A stretch of 64,000 nt of DNA from Gammaproteobacteria bacterium (lineage in GTDB: Bacteria > Pseudomonadota > Gammaproteobacteria > Pseudomonadales > Pseudohongiellaceae), in the NCBI GenBank assembly GCA_029244985.1, contig JAQWQD010000017.1, forward strand, positions 62,001 to 126,000, written 5' to 3'. Position numbers and translations under genes: made by a program. Position 1 is the first letter of the stretch; every line of letters starts with the position of its first letter. Positions 9,313 through 19,373 of this stretch are shown piece after piece. The notes below the pieces were generated by a model. The model saw only the letters and a list, made by a program, of their open reading frames with translations. It did not search any database and was not told the origin of the DNA.

Positions 9313-9507
9313 TTCGTAGTTAATTCTTGGTCCCTTGGATTAGTCGAGTCATTGTAATGCTTATACTGAATTGCTCAAGAATAGTGTATTTTACGGAGCC
9401 GAAAGTTCAATTTTACCCCATAGGCGGAGAATGCAATCATTAAAGTTGCGGTTATGCTCAGCCAATAACAAGGGGTTGCTAAAACATCGCTTATTGACAG
9501 GAATTAC

Positions 9508-11187
9508 GTGAACGCTATGCACAAAACAGACATCGAAATCGCCCGCTCCACAGAACTGCAGAATATCTCAATTGTTGGAGAAAAACTTGGAATACCGGAG
9601 TCTGCTTTGCACTCTTATGGGCATTACAAAGGAAAGATAGACTTTCAGTTTTTGAGTTCGCGGGATGCTAATAAACCTGGCAAATTAATTCTTGTGACTG
9701 CAATGTCGCCAACCCCCGCTGGCGAAGGGAAGACTACTACCACAGTAGGATTGGGTGATGCGCTCAATAAAATTGATAAACAAGCGTTAATTTGTTTGCG
9801 CGAGCCAAGCCTCGGTCCTTGTTTTGGCATGAAAGGTGGTGCTGCTGGCGGCGGCTTTGCCCAGGTTGTACCTATGGAAGATATCAATCTGCATTTTACT
9901 GGTGATATGCATGCAATTACTTCGGCACATAATTTACTTTCTGCGCTAATTGATAATCATATTCACTGGCACAATGAGCTGCGCTTCGATTCCCGGCGAG
10001 TGACATGGCGCCGAGTAGTAGATATGAATGATCGGGCATTACGACAGATCACCATAGGCTTAGGCGGGCCTGGAAATGGCATAGTGAGAGAAGGGGGGTT
10101 TGACATAACAGTTGCTTCGGAAGTCATGGCAATTTTTTGTTTGGCAAACGATCTGCAAGACTTAGAGCGACGGTTAGGTAATATTATTGTTGGCTATACT
10201 CGCGATAAGGCGCCAATTACAGCAAGAGAATTGAAGGCGGATGGTCCCATGACGGTGCTCTTGAAAGACGCTTTCATGCCCAATCTTGTGCAGACGCTGG
10301 AACATAACCCAGCACTAATTCATGGAGGGCCATTTGCTAATATTGCCCATGGCTGCAACTCAATAATTGCCACGAGAGCTGCCTTAAAGATGTCTGATTA
10401 TGTTGTAACGGAAGCGGGTTTTGGTGCCGATCTGGGAGCGGAGAAATTTTTTAACATAAAGTGCCATAATGCTGAACTTGAACCAGACGTAGCTGTAGTT
10501 GTCGCAACCGTGCGTGCATTAAAAATGCATGGTGGTATTGCAAAAGATAACCTCGTCGATCCTGATGTCAATGCAGTTACCAGGGGTTTCTCAAACCTGG
10601 AGCGCCATGTGAAAAATGTGCAGTCCTTTGGGGTTCCTGTCGTGGTGGCAATCAATCGTTTTCCCTCAGATACGGATGATGAAATTGCAATTACAAAGAC
10701 TTTGTGTCGGGGGTTGGGCATTGAAGCGATTGAATGTACCCATTGGTCTAATGGAGGTGCGGGAGCGGTTAATCTTGCCAATGCTGTTGTCAAGCTTGCA
10801 AATAGTAACCTTGTCGAATATCAAAGCTTATATGAAAATTCTCTCAGTCTTTGGAAAAAAATAGAAACTATCGCGAAATCTATATATGGTGCAGGAGAAA
10901 TTATCGCGGATCAAAAAGTGAGAGATCAGATTCGTGAGTATCAACAGAATTATGGGAATTTTCGTATCTGCATGGCAAAAACCCAGTATAGTTTTTCCAC
11001 TGACCCGAAGTTGCTTGGTGCGCCAAACCAACATGTAGTCCCTATAAGGGAAGTTCGGCTCGCTGCAGGAGCTGAATTTCTAGTTGTTGTTTGCGGGGAT
11101 ATAATGACTATGCCGGGTTTGCCAATGAATCCAAGTGCTCAGGACATTCATCTTAATTCGCAAGGCGAAATCAATGGGTTATTTTAG
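9508..11187 (+). CDS. fhs: Formate--tetrahydrofolate ligase
   Basis: Makes 10-formyl-THF from formate, THF and ATP, the reverse of the net PurU direction. The 559 aa length is normal for the bacterial enzyme. The P-loop [11 protein letters not shown] lies at 69-79, followed by [18 protein letters not shown], and a C-terminal [10 protein letters not shown] is present. It starts with GTG at 9508, preceded by AGGA five bases upstream; the in-frame ATG at 9517 is a weaker choice. Having both fhs and purU within 10 kb suggests formate is both released and recaptured during catabolism of the cluster's substrate. It is separated from the divergent amidotransferase gene by 195 bases in which I see no recognisable riboswitch. 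Confidence 0.96.
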   Translation: MNAMHKTDIEIARSTELQNISIVGEKLGIPESALHSYGHYKGKIDFQFLSSRDANKPGKLILVTAMSPTPAGEGKTTTTVGLGDALNKIDKQALICLREPSLGPCFGMKGGAAGGGFAQVVPMEDINLHFTGDMHAITSAHNLLSALIDNHIHWHNELRFDSRRVTWRRVVDMNDRALRQITIGLGGPGNGIVREGGFDITVASEVMAIFCLANDLQDLERRLGNIIVGYTRDKAPITARELKADGPMTVLLKDAFMPNLVQTLEHNPALIHGGPFANIAHGCNSIIATRAALKMSDYVVTEAGFGADLGAEKFFNIKCHNAELEPDVAVVVATVRALKMHGGIAKDNLVDPDVNAVTRGFSNLERHVKNVQSFGVPVVVAINRFPSDTDDEIAITKTLCRGLGIEAIECTHWSNGGAGAVNLANAVVKLANSNLVEYQSLYENSLSLWKKIETIAKSIYGAGEIIADQKVRDQIREYQQNYGNFRICMAKTQYSFSTDPKLLGAPNQHVVPIREVRLAAGAEFLVVVCGDIMTMPGLPMNPSAQDIHLNSQGEINGLF

Positions 11188-11382
11188 TCATGGCTCTGTG
11201 AATTATATAACATGCTGCTAGACTAGTTTTCGTGTCATGATTTTTGAGGCAATGAGGGTTTGCAAAGCCAATGGTTGTTTGAAAACTTTACCAAAATGAA
11301 ATAACTACTGAGAAACGTCTTTTGGATAATTGATTTTATTAATCGAGCATTGTGCGATCTGTAGACTCCAGGGGTTAGTATC

Positions 11383-12147
11383 ATGAAGAGCAATTTCGAA
11401 AGAAATCGATATCTTATAAAAGCTCTAGTTTTGCTTTCTATTTCTTTTTTTTCAATTCTCCGTCTTCCCGAGCTCATGGCCGCGACTGATCAAAATTTCC
11501 TTCTGACATATCCGGATTTAGAAAACTCTGGTGGTGCAGTGGTAATGGAAAATCCATATGCGGTTTTGCAGAGACTAGTCGTTCCAGCTGGTAAATGGGA
11601 AGGAGTTCACAGCCACCCTGGCCACCAACTCTATGTGCATATCAAAGGAGGAGAGTGGGCTGGTCGGTTAGGTGGTGAGCTGGAGTATGAAAATGATTAC
11701 AGTGCTGCGGGCTCAGTAGGTTGGATGGATGCGATACCTATAAGTGCAGGACACAATTCAGGAAACACTGGTAATACCGACATTGATTTAATTTACGTAA
11801 CGCTGAAAGACGATCATCCAATACGACCAGATCTTAGCCACTCAAATCAAAGCTACCCCAATATTGCCTTATCTGTGCTACTAGAAAACGAATTCATGAT
11901 TGTGCAGCGAGGTGAATTAGACCCTGGTCAATGGACTGGAGTTCATGATTCCCCGGGTTATCAAATTCTAATACAAGTTAAAGCTGGCCGCAGGTCAGAG
12001 CGGAAGAACAGAACAGAGTCCATAATTTTGGAGAATTTAGAAGATGGTGCTGCGAGTTGGTTAGACGCTACGGAGGTTGGGCTTGCCTATGAATTCGGTA
12101 ATACAGGTGACACTTTGATCGATTTTGTTCTTATTACATTAAAATAA
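11383..12147 (+). CDS. Exported tandem-cupin protein
   Basis: 254 aa with a signal peptide (hydrophobic 12-30, cleavage after LMAA) and two internally repeated cupin domains, about 45-145 and 155-254. Each repeat has the pattern V/IQR...P-G-x-W-x-G-V-H...PG-x-Q, then later W-M/L-D-A, then GNTG-x-T-x-IDF/L. The first repeat keeps a His-rich metal site (GVHSHPGHQ). In the second the matching segment is GVHDSPGYQ, so only one metal site is likely functional. AGGGG precedes the ATG. It stands alone between fhs and the arylsulfatase. No enzymatic role can be assigned. Confidence 0.75.
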   Translation: MKSNFERNRYLIKALVLLSISFFSILRLPELMAATDQNFLLTYPDLENSGGAVVMENPYAVLQRLVVPAGKWEGVHSHPGHQLYVHIKGGEWAGRLGGELEYENDYSAAGSVGWMDAIPISAGHNSGNTGNTDIDLIYVTLKDDHPIRPDLSHSNQSYPNIALSVLLENEFMIVQRGELDPGQWTGVHDSPGYQILIQVKAGRRSERKNRTESIILENLEDGAASWLDATEVGLAYEFGNTGDTLIDFVLITLK

Positions 12148-12283
12148 CTTTTGTACATAGTTGGTAGCCTGGTCCACAACTTTTAAATTTTGAAATACGA
12201 AACAATTAAAACCGTAAAAGTGTTGCAATAGTTATAGAGTCGAAATTGATTCGTATCACCATTTCAAATTAATGGAGTTAAAA

Positions 12284-13705
12284 ATGCCGCTCGATAAGGA
12301 CAAAACTAGATTTCAAGCAGCGCTGACTGTGATGTGTGCACTGTTTATACAAAGCTATTCTGCAGCCGCGCAAGAGGAAAAACCCAATATTGTGTTAATC
12401 CTGATGGACAACTTTGGCTATGGCGAAATTGGGGTTTACGGAGGGGGAGTATTACGTGGAGCCGCAACACCTAATATCGATAGTATCGCTGCCGAAGGAA
12501 TTCAACTGACAAACTATAATGTTGAGGCCGAATGCACGCCATCGCGTGCGGCATTGATGACTGGGCGCTATGGGATTCGAACGCGACAGACCCCTGGGGG
12601 GGCTCCCAGGGGGATATGGTATGGCATCACCCAATGGGAAATTACGTTGGCTGAAATGCTAACAGAAAACGGCTATACAACTGGAATATTTGGTAAATGG
12701 CACCTGGGGGATACCATCGGTCGTTATCCTACCGACCAAGGCTTTGATGAATGGTATGGCATTAAGCATTCATCGGACCGTGCTTTTTGGCCGGATAGTT
12801 ACAGTTTTGCGCCTAATAGCCACCCGGATGCTGAATTTGATTATGTGATGACCGGTATGCGCGAACAGGAGCCAACTGAGGGAGCATTATACGATCGCAG
12901 CAAACGTACTTTGATTGATCAAGAAATTACGGAGAAGGCTGTTGATTTTATTAAACGGAAATCTATCGAGGGCCAACCCTTCTTTGCCTATCTTCCATAC
13001 ACTCAAACCCATGAGCCGGTGGATGCCCATCCAGATTTTGCGGGTAGCACAGGGAATGGCGCCTTCGCCGACGTTCTGGCTCAGACCGATGCCTATGTAG
13101 GAGAAATTCTGGCTATTATCGATGAGCTCAGTATCAAAGAAAACACTATTGTTATTTTTACTTCAGATAACGGGCGCGAGGGTGTACAGAGGTCGTTTGG
13201 TTTCACCGGCCCCTGGCGAGGAAGCATGTTCTCACCTTATGAAGGCTCTTTACGTGTTCCTTTTCTGATGCGCTGGCCTGGGCACATAGCCGCGGGGAAA
13301 ACATCAAATGAAATTGTCCATCAGATAGATCTGTTTCCTACGTTTTCAAGTTTTATAGACGCCGACCTTCCCAAAGATCGAATTATCGATGGTGTTGATC
13401 AATCAGGATTCTTTTTCGGTGAGTCGGAGAAGTCGGCTCGAGAATCTGTCGTCATTTATATTGGGAATGAACTCTTTGGCGCTAAATGGCGCAATTGGAA
13501 AATGTTGCTTAAAGAAATCGATGAAAGCAGTTACACAATTAATAATATGGCGTATCCAAGTTTTTATAATCTACTTGTAGATCCGAAAGAAGAAGTACCT
13601 GAGCTAAATTATCTTAACGACACCTGGGTTGATTTTCCCCTATTTCAAGTCATAGAAGATCACGAAGCATCGATTGAAGCGGATGCCGGTGCGCCGGGAC
13701 CCTAG
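12284..13705 (+). CDS. Arylsulfatase, periplasmic
   Basis: Type I sulfatase of the alkaline-phosphatase superfamily, hydrolysing an organic sulfate ester. The formylglycine signature C-T-P-S-R-A-A-L-M-T-G-R is complete, with Cys at residue 84 from this start, so an FGE- or anSME-type maturase is needed. Metal-site pieces are LMDNFGYGEIG, where the usual DD is DN, and FTSDNGRE. A signal peptide ends near SAAAQ. ATG 12284 is preferred to ATG 12272 because GGAG sits seven bases before it. The C-terminus PGAPGP is short and unremarkable. The substrate (algal polysaccharide, steroid or aryl sulfate) cannot be chosen; no polysaccharide lyases lie nearby. Confidence 0.9.
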   Translation: MPLDKDKTRFQAALTVMCALFIQSYSAAAQEEKPNIVLILMDNFGYGEIGVYGGGVLRGAATPNIDSIAAEGIQLTNYNVEAECTPSRAALMTGRYGIRTRQTPGGAPRGIWYGITQWEITLAEMLTENGYTTGIFGKWHLGDTIGRYPTDQGFDEWYGIKHSSDRAFWPDSYSFAPNSHPDAEFDYVMTGMREQEPTEGALYDRSKRTLIDQEITEKAVDFIKRKSIEGQPFFAYLPYTQTHEPVDAHPDFAGSTGNGAFADVLAQTDAYVGEILAIIDELSIKENTIVIFTSDNGREGVQRSFGFTGPWRGSMFSPYEGSLRVPFLMRWPGHIAAGKTSNEIVHQIDLFPTFSSFIDADLPKDRIIDGVDQSGFFFGESEKSARESVVIYIGNELFGAKWRNWKMLLKEIDESSYTINNMAYPSFYNLLVDPKEEVPELNYLNDTWVDFPLFQVIEDHEASIEADAGAPGP

Positions 13706-13830
13706 AAGAAAGAAGAAGAAATTGGGAAGAGTCAGCTGAGAAATTAGAAGTTCCGTCAATCGATTATTTGGAGCAATAATGCTGAAACAGGATGGCAATT
13801 TATCGTGCTGTTAAGTTGCGAGCACGATCT

Positions 13831-15324
13831 CTACTCAAACTCAATCCATGTCGTCTTCAATTCCGTGTAGTCGTTAAACGCATGCATGGACTTATCGCGC
13901 CCGTTACCGCTTTGTTTGAATCCGCCGAAAGGTACGGTGCTATCTCCTCCAAAGTAATTGTTGATGCCCATGGTGCCGACACGGACCGCGGCGGCGACCT
14001 TGTGGGCGGTATTAATATCACGGCTCCATACAGCCCCAGCGAGACCATAGATCGAATCATTGGCGATCTCTACGGCTTCCTCAGCGGTCTTGAAACTTAA
14101 AACTGATAGCACTGGGCCGAAGATTTCTTCCCGGGCAATACGCATGTCATTACTCACGCCGGCGAAGATCGTTGGTTCGTGATAATGGCCGCCAGTTCCT
14201 TCCATCGTTTTGGTGCCGCCGAACACCAGTTTCGCTCCCTCTGCTCGCCCGATTGCAACGTATTCGCACACGGTATTGCACTGAGCGGCGTCAATCATGG
14301 GACCCATGACCGTAGCAGGATCCATGGGGTTACCTGGCATCCATGCCTTGGATTCTTCGATCACTCTTGCCAGGAAGTCATCTAGTATCGATTCTTCGAC
14401 GATCAGGCGTGTGCCAGCAGTGCAGGTCTGGCCGCCATTCCAGTAGACGGCTAGGGCCGCACTGGACGCTGCCTTCTCCAAGTTAGCATCGGCGAACACG
14501 ATATTGGGACTCTTGCCACCTAGTTCCAGAAATGTACGCTTCAGGTTGGACTGCCCTGAGTATTCCATTAGCTTTTTGCCGACGGGCGTAGAACCTGTAA
14601 ATGTCATACCATCGATGTCCATGTGTGTGGCTAGATGCTGGCCGAGGCTGCCGCCGGACCCAGGGAGAACATGCAATACGCCATCAGGAAGTCCTGCCTC
14701 CGCGGCGAGGTCAGCAATACGAAGGGCTGACAATGGAGTGTTACTGGCGGGTTTCAGAATAACGGAGTTGCCTGTTGCTAGTGACGGAGCTAGTTTCCAG
14801 GCCGTAGTTGAAAGTGGAAAATTCCATGGCACAATCGCTGCCACTACTCCTAATGCTTCCCTAGTAACCAATGCGAGACAATCGGATGATGTAGGGGTTA
14901 TCTCATCATAAATCTTGTCGATAGCTTCACCGCTCCAGCGGATTGTTCGCACTGCCGAGCCGACATCGACGTTGAGCGTATCTGAGATAGGTTTTCCTAC
15001 ATCTAGGGTCTCGAGTAAGGCGATTTCATCGCTATGCTTTTCGACGAGTTCTGCCCAGCGCACCAGGATCATCTTGCGATCTGTCGGCGCCATTCGTGAC
15101 CATACGCCGCTTTCGAATGTGGCGCGGGAAGTGGCTATAGCCGTATTGGCATCTTCAGCATTACAATAGGCGACATTTGTGAGGGTTTCGCCGTTAGCGG
15201 GGTTCAGAGTCGGGCGAGCTTCACCAGATGAGCTAGAGCAGCGGCGACCATTAATGAAAGCCCGGCCATCAATTTTTAATGCCGTTGCAGCAGCTTGCCA
15301 TTCATTAAGTGTTCTTTCGGACAT
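13831..15324 (-). CDS. PuuC-like aldehyde dehydrogenase
   Basis: NAD(P)-dependent aldehyde dehydrogenase of 497 aa. The catalytic Glu267 is in LELGGKSPN and the catalytic Cys301 in GGQTCTAGTR. By eye it closely resembles E. coli PuuC (gamma-glutamyl-gamma-aminobutyraldehyde dehydrogenase), for example in IRWSGEAIDKIYDE, AIVPWNFPL and the C-terminal KQSGNGRDKS. It would oxidise the aldehydes produced by the PuuB-like oxidase or the spermidine-dehydrogenase-like proteins. AAGG lies nine bases before the ATG. It lies 213 bases downstream of the second spermidine-dehydrogenase-like gene on the same strand and may share its transcript. Cytoplasmic, no signal peptide. Confidence 0.93.
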   Translation of the reverse strand: MSERTLNEWQAAATALKIDGRAFINGRRCSSSSGEARPTLNPANGETLTNVAYCNAEDANTAIATSRATFESGVWSRMAPTDRKMILVRWAELVEKHSDEIALLETLDVGKPISDTLNVDVGSAVRTIRWSGEAIDKIYDEITPTSSDCLALVTREALGVVAAIVPWNFPLSTTAWKLAPSLATGNSVILKPASNTPLSALRIADLAAEAGLPDGVLHVLPGSGGSLGQHLATHMDIDGMTFTGSTPVGKKLMEYSGQSNLKRTFLELGGKSPNIVFADANLEKAASSAALAVYWNGGQTCTAGTRLIVEESILDDFLARVIEESKAWMPGNPMDPATVMGPMIDAAQCNTVCEYVAIGRAEGAKLVFGGTKTMEGTGGHYHEPTIFAGVSNDMRIAREEIFGPVLSVLSFKTAEEAVEIANDSIYGLAGAVWSRDINTAHKVAAAVRVGTMGINNYFGGDSTVPFGGFKQSGNGRDKSMHAFNDYTELKTTWIEFE

Positions 15325-15537
15325 ATCTGTCAGCCTTAGGGGTCCAGTAAATAGGTATCATACAAAGAATTCAGTCTAGGCAATCAGTACTCCGCTGTCA
15401 TGCGGGCAGCTATAGTCGAACAATAAAATATTTTCAGCTATTCCCAGGTTTTATCTTTAGGTTAGGGTGCGGAAAAAATCGTGCTGATCAGCAAAGCGAA
15501 ATAATATGGAACGAATATTTAGAAATATAAACATGAC

Positions 15538-17415
15538 TTAGTCCAAATCTTTTACAGCACGGTAGGCTTGTTCGATAGCAGCTTCGGTCATGGCATTGGA
15601 AGCTGCATCAGTCGAGGCGATGGATATGTTTCCGAAGCGGCGGCGACCCAATTCCCAGTTACGCTTTTCTACTGGCCATTTTTCAGGTTCATAAGCTAGT
15701 CGGTCACTTTCTGGATCATAACCATAGGCATAACCATGGGGCCAGCGGTTCACAGTAATGCCGGCTATGTCTCTTGCAGTATTGAAACCAGCTGACCCGA
15801 ACATATCCTGCAATTGACCGCGAATATTTCGCTCAAAGGTTTCGAATGATGTGGTGAGCAGGTCGCGCCGGCCGGCATCAATCTGCTCCTTAGCACCTTT
15901 ACCAGGATCTCCAGGAACACGAGTCAGGTGTAACACAACGGGATCATCGGGTGATTGTGAAAACTGGTAAACACCCATACTTACTGGATAATCTATCGCT
16001 AGTGAATGGTGATAACAACCGGGGCAGTATGCTCGGCGAACGCCAAGTTCAGCGAGACTGCGCCAGTTGCGGATAAGCACGTTAGTGTAAACCAGTGGGG
16101 CTCGCACACAATTAGCGAGAGCGTTCTTCTGAGCTTCAGGCATCTCTGGGCACAACCGTGGTACCAGTGCATTATATCCAGCCATGACCACTTGATTGGC
16201 GGTTATACTATAGGCCTTATCGCCACGCACATAAGTGATGCTGACTGGGTTGGAGAGGTTGTCAGCGATATGTCGGGCACGAACAACGGAACTGTTTAAG
16301 CGTATACGCACGGCTGAACTAGACTGATCTAGCCGCTCATAGTCGAAGCGAGCTGTGACGATGTCTTCCACTGAGTCTCCAAAAGAAACACTGGGGATCA
16401 ATTTTTTGACCAGTAATCTGGCTACAGTGGCATTGCCATCGGGAAAGTGAAAGATGTTAGGTTCTTCGGTTGCATTGTCTGTTTCATGCACTTCAACCGG
16501 CAAGTCTAGACCTCCGAAACCAGGGTAGCCAAAACTCCAGGCATTAGCGGCGGATATCACATCAATGTTTACTGCCCAGACAGACCGGGCGTAAGGAAGC
16601 ATTACTCTCAAGGCCTCGTCATTAAGGCCGGCATGGTCCCTCAGATACTCTAAGTAGTTAATGTCCTGGAGGTAAGGTATGACTTTTTCCGCAGATATGC
16701 TGGGGAGGTAATTTTTTTCGTTTTTAAATAGCTTGGCCAGCTGATCACGGGTGTCTGAGGATAATGGCGACTGGGAGAGCGATTCGGGATCTGTAGGGTC
16801 TGCGCTAGTCAGATGATCCGCACCAAAGGTGGTTTTATCTAAGAACCAGGTTTCTCTGAGACCATGGGTGTTATAAAAATCAAGATCGAAATAGTCATAG
16901 AATCGCTCTGTTTCGATACCGAGTTCCTTTATAAGTTGTTTGGCGATGGCAGGAAAACCCCCTGGTGACGATAACAGCATAGTGCCGCCATAACCGATTA
17001 AGGTCTTGCCATCAATCTCAAACTCGTTACGTTTGGCATGTCCGCCGAAGTCATCGTGATTATCCAGCACAAGGATACGACTGCTCTTGCCATGGGTTTG
17101 CCGGTAGGCATAGGCAGCTGTTAATCCGCTTATTCCTCCGCCTACTACAACGAGATCGTAGTTTTCGCTGGTATCGATTCCCTGAAAAGAATCACCGTCA
17201 CGCACTCGATGCCCAACTTCGAATGAACCGGGGTGTGAGCCACGCATGCCAGTGACGGCGGGTGGATAGTAATCCGGCAAGCTCTGAGCTGGTGAATTTT
17301 GTGCGAGTAGTTGATGGGGTAGGAGTGAGCCGCCAACAGCTATACTAGCCCCATTTAAAAAATCACGCCGTGTTATGTCTCGACCCATGCCGAGCTTACA
17401 ATCTTTTTTTCTCAT
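15538..17415 (-). CDS. Tat-exported spermidine dehydrogenase-like flavoprotein (copy 2)
   Basis: A 625 aa paralogue of the protein at 6228-8105, with identical length and collinear motifs. The Tat signal is TRRDFLNG at 15-22, followed by YYPPAVTGMRGSHPGSFEVGH, the FAD Rossmann motif VVGGGISGLTAAYAY, and NIFHFPDGNATVARLL and TVNRWPHGYAYGY near the C-terminus. It should be a periplasmic FAD amine dehydrogenase. Divergence from copy 1 is clear along the whole length, so this is an old duplication rather than a recent repeat, and the two may differ in substrate. The aldehyde dehydrogenase follows on the same strand. ATG 17415 has no strong ribosome site. Confidence 0.82.
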   Translation of the reverse strand: MRKKDCKLGMGRDITRRDFLNGASIAVGGSLLPHQLLAQNSPAQSLPDYYPPAVTGMRGSHPGSFEVGHRVRDGDSFQGIDTSENYDLVVVGGGISGLTAAYAYRQTHGKSSRILVLDNHDDFGGHAKRNEFEIDGKTLIGYGGTMLLSSPGGFPAIAKQLIKELGIETERFYDYFDLDFYNTHGLRETWFLDKTTFGADHLTSADPTDPESLSQSPLSSDTRDQLAKLFKNEKNYLPSISAEKVIPYLQDINYLEYLRDHAGLNDEALRVMLPYARSVWAVNIDVISAANAWSFGYPGFGGLDLPVEVHETDNATEEPNIFHFPDGNATVARLLVKKLIPSVSFGDSVEDIVTARFDYERLDQSSSAVRIRLNSSVVRARHIADNLSNPVSITYVRGDKAYSITANQVVMAGYNALVPRLCPEMPEAQKNALANCVRAPLVYTNVLIRNWRSLAELGVRRAYCPGCYHHSLAIDYPVSMGVYQFSQSPDDPVVLHLTRVPGDPGKGAKEQIDAGRRDLLTTSFETFERNIRGQLQDMFGSAGFNTARDIAGITVNRWPHGYAYGYDPESDRLAYEPEKWPVEKRNWELGRRRFGNISIASTDAASNAMTEAAIEQAYRAVKDLD

Positions 17416-17754
17416 AGTTCGATTTGATAGTTTGCATTTCGAGTAATACTAAACTTAACTCACCTACTTCATTAACAGCAAGTCTGCAAACGTTGTGAGC
17501 GTATAGGCTTGGAATTTCTCCTTCAGCAATTAGAATAAACAGTACCCTGATATAGTTGTTTGGTCTAATTCTTATAAGTCTTTTTTTGAAATTTTAAAAA
17601 TTACGCGAGCTGCACTTTAGAGTAATCTCTAAGTACATACAGGTTAGCCTAGTAATAAGGTGATCAGTGCATCTTCATGATATCTTGTGCTGAATTACTG
17701 CGAAGATTTTAACGAAAACAACCTAACCGACACACAGAAGAGGGAAATACTCGA
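17416..17754. other. Divergent intergenic region, no gene found
   Basis: 339 bases between the flavoprotein copy 2 and the MFS transporter, both transcribed away. The region is AT-rich and has no coding potential I can support. It should hold both promoters; I see no convincing palindrome or riboswitch. Confidence 0.5.
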
Positions 17755-18990
17755 GTGACAGTAATTGCTGATAATGCACCTTTGCTTAATCGCCATGAAA
17801 CGGTTTTCGATGGCTGGAGATCATTTGGCATCTCTCTCTATATGGCATTGGTGGGCTACAGTGTCATGGTTAGTATCCCTGTAATTAGCACAGCCTGGGT
17901 AAATCTACTTGGTTTTACCGAAGTCGAAGTTGGCCGCGTTGCCGGGGCTGATCTTGGCGGCTTATCCTTGGGAGCCTTAGTTACTGCTGCAATAATCACG
18001 CGATTTAATCGACGTCATTTAATCTTAGTTTCTGCCAGTATTGCGATAATCGCTAATTCGCTGTGCCTCACTTTTGTAGAATATGAGCAAGTATTATGGT
18101 TGAGAGTGCTAGCAGGTTTTGGAAGTGGTATTTTTACGGCGGTATCGATTGCTGGCCTAGGTGCTACCTCTAGACCAGCACGCGCTTTTAACATTATGTT
18201 GTTTGCTTTCGCATTTTCTCAAGCCGGTGAACTTTACCTGTTGCCGATGCTATCAATGAATGGTATTTATTTTTTCCTGATCGCAAGTATTGCGATTTCT
18301 CTACCTTTTATAAGTTGGGTACCCCCTCACGCTGTGGAACGGGGGTTGGATGTTGAAATTGAATTAGAAGAAGCTAATGATTTTAAGCAGTTTGATCATT
18401 TGCCTGTTCCCTCTTATGTACCATGGCTGGTCTTAACAGCGATGTTGTTTACCTATATAAATATCGGAGCTTATTGGACATATATCGAATTAGCAGCGGC
18501 AGATAGTACAATTTCAGTGGCGGATTCGGATTGGGTTAGTAGTATTTTGGTATGGGCTTCGCTTTCCAGTTTGCTGGGTTGTTTGATTGCGACAGTGTTG
18601 AGTAACCGATTTGGTTTAGCTAGACCGCTACTCGTAACTCTAATATTACAATCTGCCATAGTAATTATGCTTGCTGGAGGAATTAGCAACACGAACGTTA
18701 CGATTAGTATTTTTATGTTTAATTGTTTGTGGATTTTTATCGATGTTTACCAGATGGCTACGATAGCCAACGTAGACTATTCGGGAAGGTTTGCGGCGCT
18801 GATGCCCGGTGCTCAAGGGTTGGGTCAGATTATTGGGCCTAATGTTGCTGCTTCAATTTTAGGTTTTGGTTTTGGTTATTCAGGTGTCTTTATTATGTGT
18901 GCCTGTGCGTCTATGACTGGTATGGCAATTTATTTAGGTATGTACATGAAGTTGCGTAAAACCATTCCGGCATTGGCCGATGCTTCATAA
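17755..18990 (+). CDS. MFS transporter
   Basis: 411 aa polytopic inner-membrane protein of the major facilitator superfamily, with about 12 hydrophobic segments. The loop between TM2 and TM3 reads TRFNRRHL, a degenerate form of the MFS GxLaDrxGrr motif. An acidic stretch at about 200-215 separates the two halves. It starts with GTG at 17755, with AGAGGGA nine bases upstream. Next to polyamine-type catabolic genes, a role in taking up or expelling an amine substrate is plausible. The family is too broad to say more. Confidence 0.85.
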   Translation: MTVIADNAPLLNRHETVFDGWRSFGISLYMALVGYSVMVSIPVISTAWVNLLGFTEVEVGRVAGADLGGLSLGALVTAAIITRFNRRHLILVSASIAIIANSLCLTFVEYEQVLWLRVLAGFGSGIFTAVSIAGLGATSRPARAFNIMLFAFAFSQAGELYLLPMLSMNGIYFFLIASIAISLPFISWVPPHAVERGLDVEIELEEANDFKQFDHLPVPSYVPWLVLTAMLFTYINIGAYWTYIELAAADSTISVADSDWVSSILVWASLSSLLGCLIATVLSNRFGLARPLLVTLILQSAIVIMLAGGISNTNVTISIFMFNCLWIFIDVYQMATIANVDYSGRFAALMPGAQGLGQIIGPNVAASILGFGFGYSGVFIMCACASMTGMAIYLGMYMKLRKTIPALADAS

Positions 18991-19373
18991 GGGGCAATAT
19001 TCTCACTCCTATAGGATTAATGATTGCTTGAACTAAAATATTGAATTTTTTACTTTCTGTATTTATAGCAGCCGTGCCTTTGGTGGATTTTTTGCGGCTG
19101 ATTAACTGTCCAAATCCTCACATAGTTTGATACAATTTGTAGCACTATAACCCGCGTCAAATCTTGCTTGTGGCCCATAGAATGCTTATTCTGCCACTCG
19201 GGATCAATGGTGGGTTTACCTTGGTGAAGATCCAATAAAATCAAGGAATACAAGCTCGTCTTTGAAGTTGGGAGATCGCAAAATGTACGTGATTTAATCA
19301 AATCGCAAAGTTAGCGCTTCAAAAAGAGAATCGTGGTACAGCACTAAAAAATATGAATTCTGGAGAGTCCTTG
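18991..19373. other. Intergenic region, no supported gene
   Basis: 383 bases between the MFS gene and the first quinoprotein. An open frame of 83 codons exists on the minus strand (19050-19301), but it lacks a ribosome site and resembles no family I know, so I leave it uncalled. The promoter of the quinoprotein operon should lie in the last 100 bases. Confidence 0.4.

Noticed and set aside
13792-14100. Plus-strand 102-codon frame opposite the aldehyde dehydrogenase
   Set aside because: It is antisense to a clear PuuC-like coding region, with no independent signal.
19050-19301. Minus-strand 83-codon open frame in the gap before quinoprotein 1
   Set aside because: No ribosome site, no signal or membrane feature and no family resemblance; more likely a chance frame in a noncoding stretch.
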